Below, piece after piece: positions 17,079-25,522 of a stretch of 64,000 bases of DNA. This stretch comes from a gamma proteobacterium HdN1 (GTDB lineage: Bacteria; Pseudomonadota; Gammaproteobacteria; Pseudomonadales; Ketobacteraceae), in NCBI GenBank assembly GCA_000198515.1, contig FP929140.1, positions 1,648,527 through 1,712,526 of the forward strand, read 5' to 3'. Under the pieces are notes generated by a model that searched no databases, was not told the origin of the DNA, and saw nothing but the letters and a program-made list of their open reading frames with translations. How positions within the stretch are numbered: the stretch's first letter is position 1; the number at the start of each line of letters is the position of its first letter. Made by a program: the position numbers and the translations under genes.

Positions 17079-17202
17079 AAAGTTGCTCTTGGTTTGGCGC
17101 GAAAACCATATTATATGGCCGAAAAGCCTCGTAGAAGCAAGTCAAATCCCGCATACACTAGCCGCCATAAAGTTTATGTGGATATAGATAAGGCAAAAGC
17201 TC

Positions 17203-19122
17203 ATGGCACAACTTCCGGTCATTACAGGGTTTGGCGGCTACAACGCAGCAGGGCGCAGCTCTTTTCACCATGGCTTTCGCCGTATGGTACTGGAGTCTTT
17301 AGAAGGCGAGGCACGCCAGCAAACCATTGCAGGGCTGGGTGTGATGGCGGGCTTGATTCAAGGCAGGGCAGAGGGGTTCACGGATTTGCAGGGGCGCGCG
17401 CTGAGCCTTTCAGAGGTTGAGGCGCAGTTCGGTGCGGCCATTCTGGAATCTACCTTGGTTCGCAAGGTTGAGCCGCGTTATTTCGATGTGGATAAAACCC
17501 CTTGGCAGCAGAGTTTGACGGTGGCAACGGCAGATCATAGCTCGCAGTTTTTGGTTAGCAAAAAGCAGCTCCCCGAACCGGTGCCCGCCGCATGGCAAGT
17601 GAAAGATCATTCCGATACTCATGTTCAGGTAACCTTAGTGGACAACCTGAATGTAAAAATTCCTTCTACACGCGATTTTCCGATCAAATCTGCAGGTCAG
17701 TTGCCGAGTGGATTTGAGCCAGCTGATTTGTATGATGCGCGTTTTCATCCGCGTGGTTTGCAGCTCACGGTTGTCGGTATGTCAGATGCTCTGCATTCCC
17801 TAGGGATTCCTTGGCATACAGTACGCAATGCCGTAAAGCCTGATCAGATCGCGGTGTATGCAAGCAGTATGCTTGGGCAGATGGATGAGCATGGCTACAC
17901 CGGAATGATACAGGCGCGTCAGAAAGGTGGCCGCGTTACCGCAAAAGAGCTGCCGCTCGGCTTAAATAGCATGCCTGCTGATTTTATTAACGCCTACATT
18001 CTCGGCCATGTTGGAACCACGGGCGCGATGACTGGCGCCTGCGCGACTTTTCTTTACAATTTGCGCTTGGCGGTAGATGAAATTAAATCGGGGCGTGCGC
18101 GTGTTGCCATTGTCGGCAACGCAGAAGCGCCGATTACGCCTGAGGTTATGGAGGGGTTTGCCGCAATGAGTGCGCTGGCAAGTAAGGCTGGGCTGAGCAA
18201 ATTAGATCAGGTGGCTGAGCCAGTCTACCGTAAATCCAGCCGCCCGTTTGGTGAGAACTGCGGATTTACGATTGCAGAATCTGCGCAATTCGTCATTCTA
18301 ATGGACGATGCGCTTGCGATGCAGCTTGGTGCGCAGGTATATGGCGCGGTGAGCGATGTTTTTGTGAATGCCGATGGCCACAAAAAATCAATTTCAGCAC
18401 CGGGGGCTGGAAATTACCTAACCTTGGTTCGCGCAGTAGCAGCCGCGCGTGCCTTGGTAGGCGATGAAGGGATACGAGAGCGTAGCTTCGTTCATGCGCA
18501 TGGTTCCAGCACGCCGGCAAACCGCGTAACCGAATCGGCCTTGTTGAATCAGGTGGCTGCCAGTTTCGGAATTTCCCGCTGGCCAGTAACGGCGGTAAAA
18601 GCTTATTTGGGGCACTCGCTCGGCCCTGCAAGTGGTGATCAATTGGCGTCAGCATTGGGAAGCTTTCGCTATGGGATCATTCCGGGCATTAAAACGATTT
18701 CTGCGGTGGCAGAGGATGTTCATCAAGAGCATTTATTGATTCCCACTGAGGATCTGGGATGTGGTGAGAAAGGGCTGGATGTGGCGTTTATCAATAGCAA
18801 GGGATTTGGCGGCAATAACGCGACAGGCGTGGTGCTCTCGCCGCAGTTTGTTCTTCGGCTATTGCGCAACCGTTATGGGGAGGCTGAATTTGCACGCTTC
18901 CTAACTCGGCAGCAACATACGATCGCACAGGCTGCACGTTATGACCAAGCGGCTCTACGCGGTGATTTTCAGGTGGAATACCATTTTGGTGCGCACATGA
19001 TTGACGAGGGTGATCTGAAGATCACCCAAGATCAAGTTCAAGTACCGGGCTTTGCACAACCCATTGACTTAACTGTGGTTTCTGAATTTGCGGATATGTT
19101 GAGATCCCCGTGTGAGCGCTAA
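17203..19122 (+). CDS. fabY: FabY-type beta-ketoacyl-ACP synthase
   Basis: FabY catalyses condensation of acetyl-CoA with malonyl-ACP to start fatty-acid synthesis in Pseudomonas aeruginosa, where it replaces the usual FabH. The 639-residue product matches the known size and the opening 'LPVITGFGGYNAAGRSSFHHGF'-like signature (read in two parts). Thiolase-fold catalytic residues are visible: Cys280 in 'GAMTGACATF', His433 in 'HAHGSSTP' and His471 in 'AYLGHSLGP'. The ATG follows an AAGGC-like site. It stands alone between a divergent AraC gene and a convergent ThDP-enzyme gene. Confidence 0.9.
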   Translation: MAQLPVITGFGGYNAAGRSSFHHGFRRMVLESLEGEARQQTIAGLGVMAGLIQGRAEGFTDLQGRALSLSEVEAQFGAAILESTLVRKVEPRYFDVDKTPWQQSLTVATADHSSQFLVSKKQLPEPVPAAWQVKDHSDTHVQVTLVDNLNVKIPSTRDFPIKSAGQLPSGFEPADLYDARFHPRGLQLTVVGMSDALHSLGIPWHTVRNAVKPDQIAVYASSMLGQMDEHGYTGMIQARQKGGRVTAKELPLGLNSMPADFINAYILGHVGTTGAMTGACATFLYNLRLAVDEIKSGRARVAIVGNAEAPITPEVMEGFAAMSALASKAGLSKLDQVAEPVYRKSSRPFGENCGFTIAESAQFVILMDDALAMQLGAQVYGAVSDVFVNADGHKKSISAPGAGNYLTLVRAVAAARALVGDEGIRERSFVHAHGSSTPANRVTESALLNQVAASFGISRWPVTAVKAYLGHSLGPASGDQLASALGSFRYGIIPGIKTISAVAEDVHQEHLLIPTEDLGCGEKGLDVAFINSKGFGGNNATGVVLSPQFVLRLLRNRYGEAEFARFLTRQQHTIAQAARYDQAALRGDFQVEYHFGAHMIDEGDLKITQDQVQVPGFAQPIDLTVVSEFADMLRSPCER

Positions 19123-19147
19123 GGGCTGTTAGTTCAACGCGCTTGAA

Positions 19148-20803
19148 TCAGGGCGCGATCTTCTTCTTGAGCGCACGCGTGACCGGCAGCGGAAGGTTCG
19201 GCAACGAACGCAACACCCAAGGCAATACCTTGCGCTTTACGCCATTGAGCGATTCCGGCACCATCGCTTCAATCAGGTGGGGGCCGGGGCGCTGCAGCGC
19301 ATTTTCGAGTGCGGTAGACATTTCTTCCGCAGTGCGTACCCGAACGCCGTGAACGCCCATTCCTTGTGCCAGATAAGAGAAGTTGATCACTGGCCCATTC
19401 AAGTCGAGCTGAGAAAGCGCTTTCTCACCGATTTTTTCTGCGCCGACGCGTTCAAGCTCGATGTTGAGCACCGAATACGATGCGTTATTGAAAATGATCG
19501 TGGTGACGTTGAGCTGTTCGTGTGCCATCGTCCATAAGGATTGGATGGTGTACATCGACGTACCATCACCAATTAACGCAATTACGGGGCGATGCGGGCA
19601 CGCAATCGCTGCACCCACGGCGTTAGGCAGCCCTTGGCCGATTGCGCCGCCCGTTAGCGTAATGTAATCGTGACGCGGGCAGCCTTCTGTCATCAGTGGC
19701 AACATCAGCCCCGAGGTGATGGCTTCGTCGATCAGAATTGTCCCTTCCGGCATCAGGTGGCCTACGGCTTTGCAGACCTTTTCAGCGGTCAGGCGGCCTT
19801 TGGGGCGGCCAGGGCGCTTTGCGACTTGCGGTTTAGGCAGCGTGTTTTCGGCGCCGAGGGCGCGGATCAGCTTTTGCAGGCTGGCGGTGGTGTCTTCGGT
19901 TTCGCTGGCCAGCGTGTGCAGTTTGCAGGTTTCGGGTACGAGGTAGCTCTTTTTGCCGGGATAGGCAAAAAAGCTTACGGGCGCTTTGCAGTCGAGCAGA
20001 ATGAGGTGCTCGATATCGGCAAGCTGGATGCCGACCAGTTCTGCAAGGTAAGCAATTTTTTCTACCGAGGGCATGCCCGCACCGCGTTCGTGGCGCGTCG
20101 GGAACGTTTCGTGTAGCAGGCGAACTCCGCTGTGTGCGGCGATTTTCGCGGCGGCCATCAAGCTGGGTTCGCGCAGGGCGCGGCCGCCGAGCAGTAAGGC
20201 GACTTTTTTGCCGGAGCGAATGGCGGCGGCGATTTCGGCAACGGTTTCATCGCTGGCGACGGGGGCGGGGGTTGCGGGCGGTACGCGCGCGGGCTGGCCG
20301 CCTTCCCCCCAAGATACGTCGGCAGGCAGAATAAGTGTGGCTACCTGGCCCGGTAAGCCGCGTGCGGCCACGATGGCGTCCACCGTGTCGGTGCAAAGTT
20401 CAGCGGTCGTTTTGGAGGTTCGTACAAAATTAGGGGATACGTTGCGCGCCACGGTTTCGATGTCTGACTGAAGCTGCGCGTTATATTGCGTATGGTAAGT
20501 GGCGTGATCACCTACGATGTTCACGACAGGCACCTTGCCTTTGCGGGCGTTGTGCAGATTGGCGAGGCCGTTACCCAAACCGCAGCCGAGGTGCAACAGT
20601 ACAGCGGCGGGCTTATCTGCCATACGGGCATAGCCGTCGGCGGCGCCGGTTGCGACGCCTTCAAAGAGCGCAAGAACGGCTTTCATTTTCGGCTCGTCGT
20701 CGAGTGCCGCCACGAAGTGCATCTCGCTGGTGCCGGGGTTGCTAAAACACACTTCAATACCGGCTTCAACTAGCGTTTTCATCAGGGCTTGAGCGCCATT
20801 CAT
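19148..20803 (-). CDS. ThDP-dependent enzyme, acetolactate synthase large-subunit-like
   Basis: The 551-residue product has the three domains of the acetolactate synthase/benzoylformate decarboxylase family. Glu48 in 'LFEGVATGAADGYARM' is the expected cofactor-activating glutamate, and the ThDP motif 'GDGTSMYTIQSLW...NN' is intact near residues 410-445. The usual FAD-binding middle domain looks reduced, and no small regulatory subunit gene is adjacent. It may be a decarboxylase or carboligase rather than an isoleucine/valine biosynthesis enzyme. The C terminus is basic ('RALKKKIAP'). Confidence 0.85.
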   Translation of the reverse strand: MNGAQALMKTLVEAGIEVCFSNPGTSEMHFVAALDDEPKMKAVLALFEGVATGAADGYARMADKPAAVLLHLGCGLGNGLANLHNARKGKVPVVNIVGDHATYHTQYNAQLQSDIETVARNVSPNFVRTSKTTAELCTDTVDAIVAARGLPGQVATLILPADVSWGEGGQPARVPPATPAPVASDETVAEIAAAIRSGKKVALLLGGRALREPSLMAAAKIAAHSGVRLLHETFPTRHERGAGMPSVEKIAYLAELVGIQLADIEHLILLDCKAPVSFFAYPGKKSYLVPETCKLHTLASETEDTTASLQKLIRALGAENTLPKPQVAKRPGRPKGRLTAEKVCKAVGHLMPEGTILIDEAITSGLMLPLMTEGCPRHDYITLTGGAIGQGLPNAVGAAIACPHRPVIALIGDGTSMYTIQSLWTMAHEQLNVTTIIFNNASYSVLNIELERVGAEKIGEKALSQLDLNGPVINFSYLAQGMGVHGVRVRTAEEMSTALENALQRPGPHLIEAMVPESLNGVKRKVLPWVLRSLPNLPLPVTRALKKKIAP

Positions 20804-20815
20804 GCAGTGATGCTC

Positions 20816-21739
20816 CTAAAAAGTAAAATAATGATGCTCGAAAGGATAGATCTCAGCGTCTGGCCGGTCGATTTCAGACACGATCCCCGAGTTGCGACGG
20901 GTGCGTCCCGCCGAATATTGAAAGCCGGGGCCGGACATGCGCTCATCGCACAGCAGGCAGGCATTCAGCTCGCCGTTCTCGTTGACGGGGGGCGTGGTTT
21001 CAGTGCCGGTCAGCAAGGGGAGTAGACCATATTCCGAGACACAAGTCAGCGCACAAGTTTGCCCGGTCTTGTCGCCGTTATAGGCCCAAGAGGCCGCACA
21101 GGCGGGTGTAAAGCCAATTTCTTCCATGCAGGCGAGCTTGGCATCCAGCCCCATGCGCTTGCTGCAGGTTTTTGCCATACGGGTAAGGTCAAGCTCGCCG
21201 TATACAGCAAGGTCCTGTAACGTGGAGCACGCGCCGCAGTCCTGGAAATGGGTGAGCAGATAGCCGGGTTCCGCCTCTAGGGCCGCACGGTTGGGGAAGG
21301 TTTTCAGTGAGTAGCGGGTCTGGCTCGAATCCTCAAAACGTAGCCCGCAAACGGCGGCTTGATCCGCTTGGGTTGAACGCGATGTCCACCATTCATACAC
21401 TTCAGCACGCGCCGGAAAGCGGGGCGGGTTCATGTAATAGTGCTGCTGGGCGTAATTGCAGTTGACGTCTGCTTTGCAGGCTTCAGCAGAGAGAATTTTA
21501 TTGGGCTGGTAGGGGCTTGCCAGCAGCGCTTGTGTCTGGTTCTTCGCGCTGGCACTAGGTTGTAAGTGGATGTTTTCGAGGATGACATCCATGTTACTGG
21601 CTTCAGTCGATCGCATTTGGGCCAAGGTTGCGGCATCAAATGCCGGCGGTGATAGCTCGACTCGCTCAAGCGGCTGTTTGCAGGCGCTGAGCAGGAGTCC
21701 AAAGAATATAAGGGGAGCGATACGGTAGATAGACGGCAT
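20816..21739 (-). CDS. Cysteine-rich lipoprotein of unknown function
   Basis: From ATG 21739 (an earlier in-frame start at 21775 is less likely) the product has 307 residues. A lipoprotein signal ends in 'LLLSAC', so the mature protein is lipid-anchored in the periplasm or outer membrane. Twelve more cysteines follow, several in pairs ('DCGACS', 'TCALTC', 'NACLLC'), suggesting many disulfides or metal binding. No CxxCH heme motif is present. I do not recognise the family. It lies 12 bases upstream of the ThDP-enzyme gene on the same strand, so the two probably share a transcript. Confidence 0.75.
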   Translation of the reverse strand: MPSIYRIAPLIFFGLLLSACKQPLERVELSPPAFDAATLAQMRSTEASNMDVILENIHLQPSASAKNQTQALLASPYQPNKILSAEACKADVNCNYAQQHYYMNPPRFPARAEVYEWWTSRSTQADQAAVCGLRFEDSSQTRYSLKTFPNRAALEAEPGYLLTHFQDCGACSTLQDLAVYGELDLTRMAKTCSKRMGLDAKLACMEEIGFTPACAASWAYNGDKTGQTCALTCVSEYGLLPLLTGTETTPPVNENGELNACLLCDERMSGPGFQYSAGRTRRNSGIVSEIDRPDAEIYPFEHHYFTF

Positions 21740-21900
21740 GGGTGAATCTCGCTGTACGGTGGTACCGACGTACAATGTCGGCTTTGCTCCACTTTAACAA
21801 ACTGAGTAGCCACTCACCAACTGCCAACTTAGCACCCGCTACCGTTTATATGTTTTCTGATGCGCCATTTTAATCATTTTAATTTGAAATTAGATTTTTA

Positions 21901-21943
21901 TTAATGTTTTCATAAAAAACAGCTATAATCACAATGTTTTCAT
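21901..21943 (+). promoter_or_regulatory. Putative fic promoter with paired operator-like repeats
   Basis: A perfect TATAAT lies at 21924-21929. The 11-base repeat AATGTTTTCAT occurs at 21903-21913, over the expected -35 area, and again at 21933-21943, near the expected transcription start. The copies are exactly 30 bases apart, about three helical turns. This layout suggests a repressor site, by inference. The surroundings are very AT-rich. Confidence 0.55.
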
Positions 21944-21966
21944 TCTAAAAGCATGAGGTTCATCTA

Positions 21967-23490
21967 ATGCAAGTAGGCTTGAAAGCCCTAGCAAACCACT
22001 ATGGCATTGCGCTTGTTCAGCCTTTATCTGTGGAATCCGTGATTGGTGCCGTAAACTCCAGCCGAACACTAAATGGCCGCGTCGAAAACAGCTACCAACC
22101 TAGCTATCAGCCAAGCAATGATTTTGCAGGGCACTTTGAGTTTGGGCTTAAATACGAGCCCATGCACCTCGAATTTTTTGCGCGTTTATTTGCCGCTGCT
22201 GGGCCAGAACCCATAGCGGATTGGTGCCATCAATCCCCTTTTGGGCAATATGCCCGCCGCGCAGGCTTTTTGTATGAGTGGCTAACGGGCAAGCGTTTAG
22301 ACGTGCCTGATGTAAAAAACGCTGCCTATTGCGATGCGATTTCAGCAAAGCACTACCTTGTTAGCACAGAGCCACAAAAAGTAAAACGTTGGAAAATCAA
22401 TAATAACTTGCCGGGCAACGCCGATTTTTGTCCACTTGTTCGCTATACAGCGGCGTTGCAAGAAGCACTTGCCTTTGACTTGAAAGCAGAGCTCAACAAA
22501 CTCAGCCAGCAATTTGGTGCCGATGTTTTAATGCGCACGGCTAGCTGGCTTACCCTTAAAGAGTCACGATCTAGCTTCCTGATTGAAAAAGAATCGAACC
22601 AGACCGATAGAATCCAACGCTTTGCTCAGGTGATTGCCAAACATTGTGGCCGTATCGAAAGCCCGCTTAGCGACGAAGGGCTGCAACAACTGCAGGCCGG
22701 CATTCTCGGCGCGAATGCGCTTGGGCTTGGCATGCGGCGCTCTCCCGTTTTCGTGGGGCAAGCTACATTAAGCGCAGAGATTGTTCATTACATCGCACCG
22801 CACTATGCAGCCCTGCCTAACATGCTGGAAGGGCTGCGGCTATTTGAAGAAACAACTCGTGGCGCTGACCCCTTGATTAGGGCGGCCGCTTTGGCATTTG
22901 CGTTCGTTTACATTCACCCTATGCGTGACGGCAATGGCCGCATACATCGCTTTTTGATTAACGATATTTTGTTGCGCGATAAGGCCATTCCAAGCGGCGT
23001 TATTTTGCCTATATCTGCCACCATCATGAGCTCGTTAGACTTTCGCTCAAATTATGATCGCGTTTTAGAAGTGTTTTCTAAACCCTTTATGCAGCGATAC
23101 GCCGCTTCTTACCGATTTGGCAAAAGCACCGTTTACGAAGATGGCACGCACAGTAATCTTGAATTTGATGAATACGAAGATGCTAGCTTTGCTTGGCGCC
23201 ACCCCGATTTAACCGAGCACGTGATGTATATTGCTAAGGTGGTCGCCCACACTATACATACAGAAATGGCCGATGAAGCCCGTATGTTAATTAACTTTCA
23301 ACAAGCTCAACAACACCTTAAAGACGTGCTGGAAATGCCTGATCAGGATGCCAACCGTATTATTCGTTCTATTAAGGAAAATAATTGGCAGGTGTCTAAC
23401 AAGCTTAAAAAAGAATACTCCGTGCTTGCCGATGCTGATATTGCCGAGCGTGTGGTTGAGGCGGTGCGAGACGGGTTTGCATCGCTTTAA
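21967..23490 (+). CDS. Fic domain protein, probable AMP-transferase
   Basis: Fic proteins usually transfer AMP from ATP to a target hydroxyl. The 507-residue product has the active-site motif 'HPMRDGNGRIHR' at 317-328 with catalytic His317. An internal inhibitory-like motif 'SSFLIEKE' lies at 202-209; the glutamate (Glu207) is kept but the usual Gly or Asn after it is Lys208. The C-terminal 130 residues are helical and could bind DNA or a partner. A GAGG site lies 8 bases before the ATG. No separate antitoxin gene is adjacent, fitting a self-inhibited (class II) Fic. Base composition is more AT-rich than the surrounding housekeeping genes. Confidence 0.9.
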   Translation: MQVGLKALANHYGIALVQPLSVESVIGAVNSSRTLNGRVENSYQPSYQPSNDFAGHFEFGLKYEPMHLEFFARLFAAAGPEPIADWCHQSPFGQYARRAGFLYEWLTGKRLDVPDVKNAAYCDAISAKHYLVSTEPQKVKRWKINNNLPGNADFCPLVRYTAALQEALAFDLKAELNKLSQQFGADVLMRTASWLTLKESRSSFLIEKESNQTDRIQRFAQVIAKHCGRIESPLSDEGLQQLQAGILGANALGLGMRRSPVFVGQATLSAEIVHYIAPHYAALPNMLEGLRLFEETTRGADPLIRAAALAFAFVYIHPMRDGNGRIHRFLINDILLRDKAIPSGVILPISATIMSSLDFRSNYDRVLEVFSKPFMQRYAASYRFGKSTVYEDGTHSNLEFDEYEDASFAWRHPDLTEHVMYIAKVVAHTIHTEMADEARMLINFQQAQQHLKDVLEMPDQDANRIIRSIKENNWQVSNKLKKEYSVLADADIAERVVEAVRDGFASL

Positions 23491-23574
23491 AGTAAGCGCC
23501 ATTAGTCATGCTTGATATAGGGGGCTAGCTTGACGGATGTCTGGTCTTACTCTACCGTTTTCCAGGAATGATGG

Positions 23575-24621
23575 TCATTCAAACCCATCTAATTTTTTCA
23601 TTCGATCTTCAAGTTGAAGATCGGCTTTGGCGCCGTGCTTCAAGCTCTCGCTCAGTGCAGCTTTTGATTTTTCGATTTCGCCGTATGCTTCGATGGAATT
23701 TTTTACACGCCCAACGCAGCGTATCGTATCTTCGTAGCCTTGCGAAATCCATGATGGGATTTTCTCGCCATTAAATCCAAGTAAATCCTTCGCTTCACCG
23801 AATAGGCATTCACTGCGTGAAATGCGCTCTAGCGGCCTAACTTCAATAATGGCTGCCGTCGGAAAATCGTGGCGACTCCAAAGCGAACCGTCGCTCAAGT
23901 GGTTGACGATAATTCTGGTGCAGCCCGCGTCAATGAGAGGCTGGATGGGGGTGTTCCCTTGGGATTTTGACCAACCACCTTGCCCACCATCAGTATAGGT
24001 GCGGCCATTAACTTTTTGTGCTTCGAAAAGGACGGGAAGCGCTGCCGAAGCCATAAGCACTTTCTTTTGGTCGCTCGGTGATAGCGACTGTACGTGTAAA
24101 AAATCGGAGTTCGGCGTATCTCTTATGCCGAGCGCTGCAAGCACGTCACCAACAATGTCGATTATTCCGCTAAAACTCGGAAATACTGAAACGTAAAGTG
24201 GAAGGCCGCTCTGTAACGCCTCGACATCGAAATATTCTTCAAGTAATTCGAGCAGTGGCTCATTTGATAAAATTGAGTCTTCTTCTGAAAATTGACCGAT
24301 TGCAGAAAGTACAGTTAAAATGCGAGCTTGTGGTGCTAGAATGGCCGCGCTTGCCGCTAGTATTTTTAGATAGCTTGATTTTTTGGTCTTAATTGGCGAC
24401 CGTGCTTGTAGTGTGTTCCAGAGCGTTTCAAGGCGACGATGCCCTTCTTCAAAATTAGGTGCGCTCGCCAATATGCAGCCGTTTAATGCGCCGATACTTG
24501 CTCCAGCGATTGCGTTTACGTGGCTTCCAAGCTCGTTGAGGGCGCGCACCATGCCGACGTGGTATGCGCCCTTAGCGCCTCCGCCCGAGAGCACGAGGCC
24601 AAGTTTGTCAGCAGGTTGCAT
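23575..24621 (-). CDS. Patatin-like phospholipase
   Basis: The product (348 residues from ATG 24621, which has a GGAG site 8 bases upstream) is a patatin-family lipid acyl hydrolase. The oxyanion motif 'SGGGAKGAY' is at 12-20, the nucleophile Ser42 in 'GASIG', and the catalytic Asp211 in 'DGG'. No signal peptide or membrane helix is obvious, so it is probably cytoplasmic and acts on the inner leaflet. It is the last gene of a three-gene operon: its start lies 4 bases after the stop of the RdcB-like gene. Patatins in bacteria serve in lipid turnover, in secretion as toxins, or as effectors of anti-phage systems. Confidence 0.9.
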   Translation of the reverse strand: MQPADKLGLVLSGGGAKGAYHVGMVRALNELGSHVNAIAGASIGALNGCILASAPNFEEGHRRLETLWNTLQARSPIKTKKSSYLKILAASAAILAPQARILTVLSAIGQFSEEDSILSNEPLLELLEEYFDVEALQSGLPLYVSVFPSFSGIIDIVGDVLAALGIRDTPNSDFLHVQSLSPSDQKKVLMASAALPVLFEAQKVNGRTYTDGGQGGWSKSQGNTPIQPLIDAGCTRIIVNHLSDGSLWSRHDFPTAAIIEVRPLERISRSECLFGEAKDLLGFNGEKIPSWISQGYEDTIRCVGRVKNSIEAYGEIEKSKAALSESLKHGAKADLQLEDRMKKLDGFE

Positions 24622-24625
24622 GGAC

Positions 24626-25522
24626 TTACTCCGAAGGAAAAATTTCTGTAAATAGCGCCTCTGCGATGCGTTCCGCTCGGGCAATTTTGGGTACATCTAG
24701 CGAATTTTCGCATCGCCCTGTAGCGATTGCTAAGAAAGGGGTATCGTTGGGTGTATAGGTGTCAGTAAGATAAAGCAAGGCTTGTGACAAATCAGTGTCG
24801 AGGCTTGAGCGTGTTGGGAGTGCAGTCCAGTTGTGTGTTTCAATGCGCGTTCTAGCGGAGATGTTTAAATCCGCCGTCATGCGACTAATGCATTTATCAA
24901 CTACAAGCTGTATGAACTCCTTTCGATCGTTGTGCCGGCTATCGCGAATGTATGTACCGAAGTTGCCCCAATATAAATCCATGAGCGCAGCCGTGCAGCG
25001 ACCGGACGGTGAGAGTTGATCGAAGCGCCCAGCTTCCCATTTTGCGAATGTAGTATCGATATTTCGACGCACGTCTTGCTTAAATTCCACGTGTAAAATG
25101 ACTTGTTCAGCTTGACTTACTCGCACGTTCATTTCGGTAGCGAGTGCCTGTAAAGCATTTCGCGTTTTTTCTGAATAATTAGCAAGTTGGCCAAGGTAGC
25201 CAGAAATTGTAGTGATGCGGTCATTTACGGTTACGAGCGCGAGGTTGCTTCTAGCAAGCTCGCGGCTTAATTCACCTAACCAGTGAAGCGTTCCTTCGAG
25301 TGCATCGGTTACATTTGCGTTAATTTCTGACTGGCGCCGCGATGCACTGCCGGTGAGTCCACCAAAAAGCCGGCTCCAAAATTTCCCGTTTCTTGTGGTT
25401 TGTGTGCGGACATGGTCACGATTGATGTCAATACTGTTTGCTAAATCAACAATGAATTTCTCAGGTAAGGAAGACAAGCTCTTGATTATCGGGTCATTGA
25501 TTGAAATAGCATTTCCGTTCAT
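24626..25522 (-). CDS. RdcB/YjcZ-like helical partner of the dynamin-like GTPase
   Basis: The 298-residue product is mostly helical, with a long predicted coiled region at about 70-160. It has no catalytic motif that I recognise and no membrane segment. Its position, size and 4-base overlap (ATGA) with the upstream dynamin-like gene match E. coli yjcZ (rdcB), which sits beside yjdA (crfC, rdcA); that homology is inferred mainly from context. In E. coli the pair has been tied to control of a diguanylate cyclase. Here a phospholipase gene follows immediately. Confidence 0.6.
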   Translation of the reverse strand: MNGNAISINDPIIKSLSSLPEKFIVDLANSIDINRDHVRTQTTRNGKFWSRLFGGLTGSASRRQSEINANVTDALEGTLHWLGELSRELARSNLALVTVNDRITTISGYLGQLANYSEKTRNALQALATEMNVRVSQAEQVILHVEFKQDVRRNIDTTFAKWEAGRFDQLSPSGRCTAALMDLYWGNFGTYIRDSRHNDRKEFIQLVVDKCISRMTADLNISARTRIETHNWTALPTRSSLDTDLSQALLYLTDTYTPNDTPFLAIATGRCENSLDVPKIARAERIAEALFTEIFPSE

